This document shows positions 1 to 5,259 of a stretch of DNA of 7,532 bases, piece after piece. Source of the DNA: Spirochaetaceae bacterium. GTDB lineage: Bacteria > Spirochaetota > Spirochaetia > Treponematales > Breznakiellaceae. Where the stretch lies: contig JAIRNN010000321.1 in assembly GCA_031257995.1 (NCBI GenBank), positions 1 to 7,532 on the forward strand. The letters run 5' to 3'. Each line of letters begins with the position of its first letter. Positions within the stretch are counted from its first letter, which is position 1. The notes under the pieces are model-generated. The model saw only the letters and a list, made by a program, of their open reading frames with translations. It searched no databases and was not told where the DNA came from. The translations under genes were made by a program, and so were the position numbers.

Positions 1-394
1 GAAACACAAGCCCGCTATCAAACAAAAAGTTTAAATCTTGTACATCATTATTCAAAAGATATGCCGATGATATATTGACAGGTATTAAAAAATGCTTGTT
101 AATCCGAATAAAACTTCCAACCGTTGCGGTCAAGACTGACGACAGCAACGGAGATTCATAACGAGCATAAACATCATCATTTTTATCATACGCGCCTAAC
201 GCATTACCATAGCAAGACAGGTAAAACGGAATATTCTGACCATCATAAAGCATGTTCATATATTCAGCCATTTCATCTTGAAAAAAGGCCATCACGTCGG
301 TGCTCTGGGAAGTATATCTAAAGTCAAACCCAAATGCGGCATTTACTTGACCGAGAACCATTAAGAATAACACCAATAATTTCTTGCAAAACAT
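1..394 (-). CDS. Exported protein of unknown function, 5' part only (runs off the window)
   Basis: The minus-strand frame is open from the start codon to the window edge, giving about 131 codons with no stop. Two starts are possible, ATG at 400 and ATG at 394. I chose 394 because the ribosome binding site AAGGAG (404-409) lies 9 bases from it but only 3 from the other. The N-terminus MFCKKLLVLFLMVLGQVNA is a clear Sec signal peptide: two lysines, a hydrophobic core, then Ala-x-Ala near residue 20. The mature part is rich in aromatic and alternating polar/hydrophobic residues (for example SSVLTATVGSFIRI), which would suit beta-strands of an outer-membrane or periplasmic protein, but this is inference. 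No family was recognised. The segment is clearly more AT-rich than the rest of the window. It has its own promoter at 446-474. Confidence 0.75.
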   Translation of the reverse strand, partial: MFCKKLLVLFLMVLGQVNAAFGFDFRYTSQSTDVMAFFQDEMAEYMNMLYDGQNIPFYLSCYGNALGAYDKNDDVYARYESPLLSSVLTATVGSFIRINKHFLIPVNISSAYLLNNDVQDLNFLFDSGLVF

Positions 395-424
395 TATCAT
401 TTTCTCCTTGAAATATACACCAAA

Positions 425-439
425 CTTGCGAGCCGCAAG
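425..439 (-). promoter_or_regulatory. Perfect hairpin at the predicted mRNA 5' end
   Basis: The minus-strand sequence CTTGCGGCTCGCAAG forms a 6-bp perfect stem with a 3-base loop. It begins at the start site predicted from the -10 box. A stem at the extreme 5' end of a bacterial mRNA can slow decay, as described for ompA-type leaders; that role here is inference. Confidence 0.45.
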
Positions 440-445
440 ACGCCA

Positions 446-474
446 AGGATACAGTTGTTAAATAAATATGTCAA
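446..474 (-). promoter_or_regulatory. Sigma-70-type promoter of the exported-protein gene
   Basis: On the minus strand a perfect -35 box TTGACA (474-469) is followed by exactly 17 bases and a -10 box TATCCT (451-446). The predicted transcript starts near 439, leaving a leader of about 45 bases that contains the AAGGAG site. This is the best promoter match in the window. Confidence 0.75.
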
Positions 475-479
475 TACGT

Positions 480-488
480 ACGCAAGGC
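480..488. repeat. Left 9-bp target-site duplication (ACGCAAGGC)
   Basis: The 9-mer is identical to 773-781 and abuts the left inverted repeat. Removing the element and one copy restores a continuous sequence that joins the promoter region of the left gene to the hairpin at 775-824. Confidence 0.7.
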
Positions 489-772
489 CAGCAATTCCGA
501 TTTCAAAATGAAAATCAGCGTCAACTTTTACCGCAAAAGACAATTTTAGGCAACGCAAGCGATTGAAACATGATGGGATGAGGGCGGGGCATCCAAAGGA
601 TGCCTTCGGGGGGTATCCCCCGAAGAGGGGGTAGCGTAAGACCCTAAGCCCGCTTGCGGGCGGCGGACTGGAAATGAGGGGGAGACTTCCCACACCTTGT
701 TTAATATTTTCTTGATAGAATCACTGCTAAAACTATGCCAAATCCTCAATTTTTCCGAAATCGGAATTGCTG
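489..772. mobile_element. Non-autonomous element (MITE-like), 284 bp, 16-bp TIRs, 9-bp target duplication
   Basis: The ends CAGCAATTCCGATTTC (489-504) and its exact reverse complement (757-772) form 16-bp perfect terminal inverted repeats. Directly outside both ends is the same 9-mer ACGCAAGGC (480-488 and 773-781), the expected target-site duplication. The element is too short for a transposase and has no credible gene; the longer minus-strand open frames across it are rich in Pro, Ser and Gly and look like chance frames through GC-rich hairpins. The interior (about 580-691) is a chain of hairpins belonging to the dispersed repeat listed separately. A 9-bp duplication is used by several transposase families, including IS4-like ones; the parent family cannot be told. 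Confidence 0.72.
580..691 (+). repeat. Dispersed hairpin repeat, copy 1 (inside the 284-bp element)
   Basis: Four stem-loops follow one another: GGCATCC/GGATGCC around AAA (588-604), TTCGGGGG/CCCCCGAA around GTAT (605-624), GCCCGC/GCGGGC (648-661), and GGGGGA...TCCC ending in the shared motif GGGGGAGACTTCCC (678-691). The stretch AGAGGGGGTAGCGTAAG (624-640) matches copies 2 and 3. The arrangement resembles REP/BIME-type extragenic palindromes. Its function is unknown. Confidence 0.65.
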
Positions 773-781
773 ACGCAAGGC
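773..781. repeat. Right 9-bp target-site duplication (ACGCAAGGC)
   Basis: The 9-mer is identical to 480-488, directly abuts the right inverted repeat and overlaps the left arm of the palindrome at 775-824. Confidence 0.7.
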
Positions 782-824
782 TCCGCGTCAAAATATAACG
801 ATGTCAAAACGCGGACGGCCTTGC
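775..824. repeat. Long imperfect palindrome downstream of the permease remnant
   Basis: GCAAGGCTCCGCGT (775-788) pairs with ACGCGGACGGCCTTGC (809-824) as two 7-bp perfect stems separated by a 2-base bulge, with a loop of about 20 AT-rich bases. It lies just beyond the stop codon of the minus-strand permease remnant and may have served as its transcription terminator. There is no T-run directly after the stem, so that role is tentative. Confidence 0.45.
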
Positions 825-840
825 TGAACAAAAGCGGGTA

Positions 841-1536
841 TTACCGCAGAATCAGCGAAAGAATAAACACCCCCGCCATAGCGCAGAGACCTTCGACCAG
901 GGTGGCGGCGGTTTGGGTCTTGTAACCCTTCTCCGGCGTCATGCCTCCGAAGTTGGTGACTACCCAGAAGTAGGAATCGTTGGCGTGGGCGACTGTCATA
1001 GCTCCGGTAGCGATGGACATTACCGCCAGGGCAGTCCGGGCCGGGGAATCCAAGCCTAACGTTCCTAGAAGAGGCGCGACGATACCAGCGGTGGTAACCA
1101 AGGCTACCGTGGAGTATCCTTGCGCGGTCTTGAGAATCGCCGACAGGATGAACGGGAAGAAAATCCCGATAGTGGCGATGGACTTGGCGTTGGCGGTGAT
1201 AAAGGCTACGATGCTGGTGGAAGCGATAACCCGGCCCAAGACACCGCCCGCAGCGGTGATAAACAGAATGGGGCCCACGATTTTCAGCGTATCGTTGGTT
1301 ATCTCATAGAACTTATCCAACTTGTTGACCGCCGCAATCTGCCAGACCGCGAAGAGAACCCCTACCGCCAGGGCGATGATGGGAGTCCCCAAGAAGCTGA
1401 AAAGCTGTAGGGCAACGCCGGTCCATTTTGCCATGGAGGCAATGGAACCCAGGGCCATGAGAATGATGGGGACAACGATAGGCGCCAGGGAGAGTCCGCC
1501 GTTATTGGATGTCCCGTAGTCGCACTCCGGCTTCAA
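841..1536 (-). pseudogene. GntP-family permease, C-terminal half only (N-terminally truncated)
   Basis: This encodes the last roughly 230 residues of a gluconate:H+ symporter-type (GntP family) inner-membrane transporter; full-length members have about 440-450 residues. It contains several hydrophobic helices and family-typical stretches: an AAGGVLGRVI segment, AQGYSTVALVTTAGI, and HANDSYFWVVTNFGG near the C-terminus, which corresponds to the conserved NDS-FW region. The reading frame stays open upstream to a stop at 1681-1683, but the added residues (Pro/Ser/Gly-rich, about 1537-1680) are not transporter-like. A repeat hairpin lies at 1618-1632, so the 5' half has been lost or rearranged away. 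The only start for the listed frame is a TTG at 1536 with no good ribosome binding site. I regard it as a pseudogene. The substrate (gluconate or another sugar acid) cannot be given from a fragment. Confidence 0.8.
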
Positions 1537-1846
1537 GCGATAGGAGCGCGTCCCGGAAATCGGGGGCGAGGATGCAGGGGCTTCCTTTGGATCCGGCTTA
1601 ACAGAATAAGCGGCGTATCCCCCTTCGGGGGAATGGCGGCTTCCTTGCCCCGCAGAGCACCCATTTACCGCGCCCGAAATTCAGGGCCTGCAAACCCGGA
1701 CAGACTACAGACCCAGACTTTACAGCTACAGACCTCTGATCCTGTTAGCCCCGATGCGGTATCTCTCGTTACATCTCCCCAGCATGGGGGCACCGCCGCG
1801 CCATCACATCACGCCGTCCCCAAGGAACGCGGGGCCCCCTGTGGGA
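1537..1846. other. Gene-free junction between permease remnant and reductase
   Basis: I find no gene in these 310 bases. It holds a TCCCCC-TTC-GGGGGA hairpin (1618-1632) like those of the dispersed repeat, at the border of the truncated permease. It also holds a run of degenerate direct repeats around CAGACTACAGAC (1701-1734). The sequence just after the reductase stop (1798-1846) is GC-rich, with no clear terminator T-run on the minus strand. Confidence 0.5.
1618..1632. repeat. Repeat-type hairpin at the permease truncation point
   Basis: TCCCCC and GGGGGA pair perfectly around TTC, and the outer arms GCGGCGTA / ATGGCGGC also pair partly. The same kind of C5/G5 hairpin occurs at 605-624 and 6873-6888. 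Confidence 0.5.
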
Positions 1847-3001
1847 CTATTCCACCCAGCCTTGCAGCGTTTTGTGCGCTGTCTTGAGTGTTTCGATGAC
1901 GTTGATCTTCTGGGGACACTTCTCCTCGCACTGACCGCACTCGACACACTGGGAAGCGTCGGTTTGGGCCTTGACCGCGAAGGAGTAACCCCGGCGGGGC
2001 TGGTCAAAGTTCTCGAAACTCGCGCCGTCGTTGTAGAGGGAAAAGGTGTTCGGAATGTCGACGTTGTTGGGACAGGGCATACAGTACCGGCAGCCCGTAC
2101 AGGGAATCGAGCGGAGCGCAGTGTAATGGTCGCGCACACGGGAGAGGAGGTCTTTGTCCGCAACTGAAAGACAGCCGGGCTTCGCGTCGTCCGCCGAGAA
2201 AAGGCGGATGTTGTCCTTGATCTGTTCCAGCGTGGACATCCCGGAGAGGATGCAGCTCACTTCGGGATAGTCGAGGAGGTGGCGGAACGCCCAGTCGGCG
2301 GCACTTCGCTTCACCGGATAGGCATCGTAAATCGCCTTGACCGAGGGAGGAGGCGTGGCAAGGCCGCCGCCGCGTAACGGCTCCATGATCACACAGGCGC
2401 AGCCCTTTTTGCCGCAACGCTTGATCGCCCGTTCGGTGGCCTGAGCCTCGATGTCCATGAAGTTCTGCTGAATCTGGGCCATATCCCAGTCATAATGGTC
2501 CAGAATATCAACAAAACACTGCTCGTTGCCGTGGTAGGAGAACCCAATCGCCCCGATTAAGCCCTCGCTCTTGAATTTTTCCCATTCGCCGATGAGATTC
2601 CGCCGCTTGACCTCCTCCCAAGACGCACCGGGGTTGATGTTGTGGATGAGATACACGTCGATATAGTCCGTCCGCAACTTTTTTAGCGTGTTTTCGAGGT
2701 TTTTACGAATATCCGCCTGCGCCGGCATCGCGAAAAGGGGCTGCTTGGTAACGATTTTGACCCTTTTTCGCCGCTCCCCCTCAAGCGCCTCGCCGACGAT
2801 ACTCTCGCTCATCGTGCGGTGATACCCGTAGGCCGTATCGAAGTAGTTCACGCCGTTGTCCGCCGCATAACGGATCATCTCAAACGCCTTCTTCCGGTCG
2901 ACCTCCGCATTGCCGCCGTCGATGATCATCGGCAGCCGCATACACCCCATCCCGAGCGCGGACACCTTAAACCCCAATTTCCCATAGTCACGATACTGCA
3001 T
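1847..3001 (-). CDS. Aldo/keto reductase with C-terminal 4Fe-4S ferredoxin-like domain
   Basis: This is a 384-residue, apparently intact cytoplasmic oxidoreductase. The N-terminal domain (residues about 1-290) is an aldo/keto reductase TIM barrel. The usual catalytic tetrad is visible as Asp55 and Tyr60 in FDTAYGYH, Lys86 in VTKQP and His120 in YLIHN. The C-terminal domain holds two cysteine clusters, CTGCRYCMPCP (Cys301, 304, 307, 310) and CVECGQCEEKCP (Cys352, 355, 358, 362), as in proteins predicted to bind two 4Fe-4S clusters. This architecture is common in anaerobes; the barrel is expected to use NAD(P)H and the clusters suggest electron exchange with another partner. The substrate is unknown. 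I chose ATG 3001 because the protein then begins MQYRDYGKLG as in the family, with GGAGGG about 10 bases upstream; the frame extends further but without homology. It is divergent from the small His/Cys gene. The permease remnant lies downstream on the same strand. Confidence 0.95.
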   Translation of the reverse strand: MQYRDYGKLGFKVSALGMGCMRLPMIIDGGNAEVDRKKAFEMIRYAADNGVNYFDTAYGYHRTMSESIVGEALEGERRKRVKIVTKQPLFAMPAQADIRKNLENTLKKLRTDYIDVYLIHNINPGASWEEVKRRNLIGEWEKFKSEGLIGAIGFSYHGNEQCFVDILDHYDWDMAQIQQNFMDIEAQATERAIKRCGKKGCACVIMEPLRGGGLATPPPSVKAIYDAYPVKRSAADWAFRHLLDYPEVSCILSGMSTLEQIKDNIRLFSADDAKPGCLSVADKDLLSRVRDHYTALRSIPCTGCRYCMPCPNNVDIPNTFSLYNDGASFENFDQPRRGYSFAVKAQTDASQCVECGQCEEKCPQKINVIETLKTAHKTLQGWVE

Positions 3002-3033
3002 TGTCAAAAACCCTCCGATGTAATTTGGTAAAT

Positions 3034-3062
3034 AGGATACTAAAAGAAGTAAAGAAAGTCTA
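3034..3062 (-). promoter_or_regulatory. Candidate promoter of the aldo/keto reductase gene
   Basis: On the minus strand TAGACT (3062-3057, 4 of 6 matches to TTGACA) is followed by 17 bases and TATCCT (3039-3034), the same -10 as at 446-451. The predicted start near 3027 leaves a leader of about 25 bases containing the GGAGGG site. Confidence 0.45.
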
Positions 3063-3064
3063 CT

Positions 3065-3075
3065 GCGCATTGCGC
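3065..3075. promoter_or_regulatory. Short perfect palindrome between two divergent promoters (possible operator)
   Basis: GCGCA-T-TGCGC is a perfect 5-1-5 inverted repeat. It lies a few bases upstream of the -35 box of the reductase and 33 bases upstream of the candidate -35 box of the divergent gene. A regulator site is possible, but a short GC palindrome can also occur by chance. Confidence 0.25.
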
Positions 3076-3107
3076 GCGAGGCAACTCCGGTTTCAACAAG
3101 CCTGTTC

Positions 3108-3136
3108 TTGTCCAAACGGCGCGTTTGTGGTATCCT
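3108..3136 (+). promoter_or_regulatory. Candidate promoter of the small His/Cys protein gene
   Basis: TTGTCC (3108-3113, 4 of 6 matches) is followed by 17 bases and TATCCT (3131-3136). The expected transcript start at about 3143 falls next to the ATG at 3144, so the message could be leaderless or nearly so. This fits the absence of a good ribosome binding site there. Confidence 0.4.
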
Positions 3137-3143
3137 GCAGGTC

Positions 3144-3458
3144 ATGGTAAGGATGCCGTTGAAAAAAGTCGGTATGATCGTTCTCTTGATGTTTTTGACG
3201 TTCACCGCTTTTTATGCGGAGGCTTTTGTTTTCACGAATATCGAACACGAGCATGACCATGACGGAACGGGCGGTTGTTGTTCCCTTTGTTCTGAAATAG
3301 AGCAAGTTCTCATGTTGCTTGAGGGCTTTGGGCGGATGGTGTGCGCCGTCTTTGCCGCTTGGGGTATTATCTATGGTGCAAAACGTGCTTCGGGGGCGGC
3401 GGCGGTTTATCGTGCCGTGCCGACATTGCTTGCCTTAAAGGTGCGCCTCAATCCCTGA
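3144..3458 (+). CDS. Small membrane-anchored protein with His/Asp/Cys metal-binding cluster
   Basis: This is a 104-residue protein. Residues 9-29 are a hydrophobic signal or membrane segment after a short basic N-terminus. Residues 35-49 hold a dense ligand cluster: HEHDHDGTGGCCSLC, with His35, 37, 39, Asp38, 40 and Cys45, 46, 49. A second hydrophobic segment (about 66-78) is followed by a basic tail ending ALKVRLNP. From memory, and unverified, similar short proteins with a His-Asp-Cys cluster followed by Cys-x2-Cys occur beside zinc-uptake genes in gut Firmicutes and treponemes; the ZnuA-type gene downstream fits this. A role as an envelope zinc-binding or zinc-handling accessory is inference. 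ATG 3144 is preferred because the candidate promoter lies directly upstream; ATG 3153 and TTG 3108 are alternatives. The spacer to the ZnuA gene is 434 bp and filled with repeats, so the two are unlikely to form a tight operon now. Confidence 0.72.
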   Translation: MVRMPLKKVGMIVLLMFLTFTAFYAEAFVFTNIEHEHDHDGTGGCCSLCSEIEQVLMLLEGFGRMVCAVFAAWGIIYGAKRASGAAAVYRAVPTLLALKVRLNP

Positions 3459-3549
3459 TAATCCCTGCGCAACGCTTTCCCCTTGAATACGGCCTCGCCG
3501 GCATGGTTTTATGATGAGGCGGGCTAAGAAGCTCCCTGTTTTTTACCGA

Positions 3550-3565
3550 GAGGCTGTTCCAAAAC
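3550..3565 (+). repeat. Solo end of the 398-bp element's inverted repeat
   Basis: GAGGCTGTTCCAAAAC differs at one of 16 bases from the ends of the element at 6898-7295. No partner end is found nearby, so this is a leftover end or a solo copy. Confidence 0.5.
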
Positions 3566-3574
3566 AGATTCGGG

Positions 3575-3840
3575 GGGTTCTCCCTTGGGGGGAATGGATA
3601 ATGGATAATTGAAAATGGATAATGATCAAGGCTTGGAGGCCGCTCGTTTCCTTTTTATATGTCCGCTTTCCATTTTCACTTCCCCGTAGGGGACAGATGG
3701 GGTTTTAGGGGCGGGCCCCTAGGAGAGGGGGTAGTGTAAGCCCAAACGGAGGGAGGTGTGGACGCGCTGAAAGTGCGGACATCCCGACCGGAGAGCGGGC
3801 TGGAGCGAGGGGGAGACTTCCCCCCTTTTTGTATCTTATC
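3575..3840 (+). repeat. Dispersed hairpin repeat, copy 2 (upstream of the zinc-binding protein gene)
   Basis: It runs in order: a TTCTCCC/GGGGGGAA hairpin (about 3579-3593), an AT-rich part with GGATAATTGAAAATGG (3604-3619), a CCCC-GTA-GGGG hairpin (3682-3692), a perfect TAGGGGC-GG-GCCCCTA hairpin (3706-3721), the AGAGGGGGTAGTGTAAG block (3724-3740), and the end motif GGGGGAGACTTCCCCC (3809-3824) followed by an AT-rich tail. Each part recurs at 580-691, 6871-6897 and/or 7300-7430. It occupies most of the 434-bp gene-free spacer between the two metal-related genes. Confidence 0.65.
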
Positions 3841-3892
3841 TTTTTATCAAAGAATTTTGGAACATGCAATTTTTTTACACAGGAGTAATTTT

Positions 3893-4864
3893 ATGAAACG
3901 AGTATATATTGCCGCGGTGCTGGTGTGCGTGTGCGCGGCGGTTTTTGCGGGCGGGAAGAAGGCTGCGCCCGAAGCGGGTAAGTTGACGGTGCAGGCGACG
4001 ATTTTCGCGCCCTACGATTTTGCGCGCGCGGTGGCCGGGGACAGGATCAATCTGTCTATGCTGCTGCCGCCCGGCGCGGAGAGTCATTCGTTTGAGCCGA
4101 CGCCCCGCGACATCATCAACATTCAAAACAGCGGCGTGTTCATCTATATCGGCGGCGAATCGGACGCTTGGGTGGACCGGATCTTGGATACGCTTGAGAC
4201 GCGCGACATAAAGATCGTGCGGCTTATGGACGTGGTTGACGTTGTGGAGGAGGAGATTGTCGAGGGGATGCAGGACGAGGAAGAAGAGGAAGCTGCCGCC
4301 GCGTTGGAGGCGATCGGGGCGGCCGGCGAGGAGCCTGAATATGACGAGCATATCTGGACATCTCCCCAAAACGCTGTCCGCATGGTCAACGCGATAACCG
4401 ACGCGCTTTGTGAAAAGGACGCGGCGAACGCGCCATACTATCGGCAGAACCGGGACGCTTATATTGCAAAACTGAACGGGCTTGATGCGGCGTTTCAGTC
4501 GGTGGTGGATGCGGCGAAGCGGAGGACTATCGTTTTTGGCGACCGGTTCCCCTTTCGGTATTTTGCCGACAGATACGGGCTCTCCTACTTTGCCGCTTTT
4601 CCCGGTTGTTCCACCGAGACGGAGCCCAGCGCGGCGACCGTTGCCTTCTTGATTGACAAGATCAAGGCGGAGAAGATTCCGGTCGTGTTCCACATCGAGC
4701 TTTCCAACGAGCGCATGGCCGACACGATCGCGGAGGAGACCGGGGCAAAAAAGCGCCTGCTCCACGCCGCCCACAACATAAGCAAGCGGGATTTTGATCG
4801 CGGCGCGACGTATCTGGAACTGATGACCGCCAATGTAGACACTCTGAGGGAGGCGTTACAGTAA
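3893..4864 (+). CDS. znuA: Metal ABC transporter substrate-binding protein, ZnuA/TroA (cluster A-I) family
   Basis: This 323-residue exported protein should capture zinc (possibly manganese) outside the inner membrane and hand it to an ABC permease. The signal peptide is residues 1-19 (MKRVYIAAVLVCVCAAVFA|GGKK); lipidation at Cys14 is an alternative. Family motifs follow: PGAESHSFEPTP with metal-ligand candidate His65, DEHIWTSP with His153, the FGDRFPFRYFADRYGL segment where many ZnuA proteins have the third His but this one has Arg218, GCSTETEPSA (Glu242, Glu244), and HNISKRDFDRGATYLELM near the C-terminus. Between the lobes (119-152) is a strongly acidic loop, including five consecutive Glu at 129-133, in place of the His-rich loop of many relatives. 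ATG 3893 has AGGAG 7 bases upstream and starts a proper signal peptide; the frame runs further upstream only through repeat DNA. No permease or ATPase gene follows. Confidence 0.93.
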   Translation: MKRVYIAAVLVCVCAAVFAGGKKAAPEAGKLTVQATIFAPYDFARAVAGDRINLSMLLPPGAESHSFEPTPRDIINIQNSGVFIYIGGESDAWVDRILDTLETRDIKIVRLMDVVDVVEEEIVEGMQDEEEEEAAAALEAIGAAGEEPEYDEHIWTSPQNAVRMVNAITDALCEKDAANAPYYRQNRDAYIAKLNGLDAAFQSVVDAAKRRTIVFGDRFPFRYFADRYGLSYFAAFPGCSTETEPSAATVAFLIDKIKAEKIPVVFHIELSNERMADTIAEETGAKKRLLHAAHNISKRDFDRGATYLELMTANVDTLREALQ

Positions 4865-4877
4865 AGGCTTAGTCACG

Positions 4878-5016
4878 GGATTTTATCACGGGGAACCACA
4901 GATTGCGAACTGAAGTTTGACGCGGATGGGACGGATGTACACAGATTTTTCACAGCGGATGCTACGTCATTTGCGTGACTTTGTACTTATCCGCGCAATC
5001 TGCGGTTTCTGTGACT
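4878..5016. repeat. CACAGATT-type palindromic repeat, copy A
   Basis: ACCACAGATTGCG (4895-4907) pairs with CGCAATCTGCGGT (4994-5006) with one mismatch, and AGTCAC (4871-4876) pairs with GTGACT (5011-5016) outside it. The inside carries CACAGATTTTTCACAG. Its left edge (4878-4904) matches 25 of 27 bases at 5260-5286. From memory, repeats built from CACAGATTTCACAGATT-like words are widespread extragenic elements in several bacterial phyla. Confidence 0.65.
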
Positions 5017-5095
5017 GAGCCATCTGTGGTTAAACGTGTTTCCAAAAAAAGACCGGGGTGGAGACGGCTTAGGCAACCAAGGAGGTACATCGTGC

Positions 5096-5173
5096 ATGAG
5101 AAAGAGAGAATTTAGCAGAATGCGTGGTGCCATGAATCCGTCTCCGTCCCGGTACCTATATATATGCGGTTGA
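5096..5173 (+). other. Very short ORF (25 codons) with a strong ribosome binding site, unproven
   Basis: AAGGAGG (5079-5085) precedes ATG 5096 by 10 bases, and the frame ends at a TGA at 5171. The peptide MRKREFSRMRGAMNPSPSRY... is basic, with no membrane segment and no family I recognise. It stands alone between two palindromic repeats and may be the stump of a lost gene. Confidence 0.2.
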
Positions 5174-5259
5174 GTCGCCGTTTTGCTTTAATTTGAGGCC
5201 AAGAAATTGATAAAAACCATCTTTTTTTTCAAATTTTTTCAAAACTGACGAATTTTACT

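Noticed and set aside
397..791. Two minus-strand frames of 98 and 81 codons across the 284-bp element
   Set aside because: They translate hairpins into Pro/Ser/Gly-rich sequence and cross the target duplications and inverted repeats, so they are not credible genes.
980..1519. Plus-strand open frames opposite the permease remnant
   Set aside because: Their products have no features of a protein family, whereas the minus strand shows clear GntP sequence.
1754..2167. Plus-strand and out-of-frame minus-strand open frames over the reductase C-terminus
   Set aside because: They are shadow frames of a well-supported gene.
3002..3205. N-terminal extension of the aldo/keto reductase frame to 452 residues
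   Set aside because: The added residues have no family similarity, cross the promoter and overlap the divergent gene. ATG 3001 has a ribosome binding site and the family-typical start.
3520..3545. Intrinsic terminator after the small metal-cluster gene
   Set aside because: There is a run of six T, but the preceding sequence forms only a weak stem with bulges.
3758..3892. Longer start for the zinc-binding protein
   Set aside because: The extension runs through the dispersed repeat and would bury the signal peptide. ATG 3893 has AGGAG at good spacing.
3875..4774. A 299-codon open frame antisense to the zinc-binding protein gene
   Set aside because: It is rich in Arg, His and Leu with no motif and is explained by the codon bias of the real gene on the plus strand.
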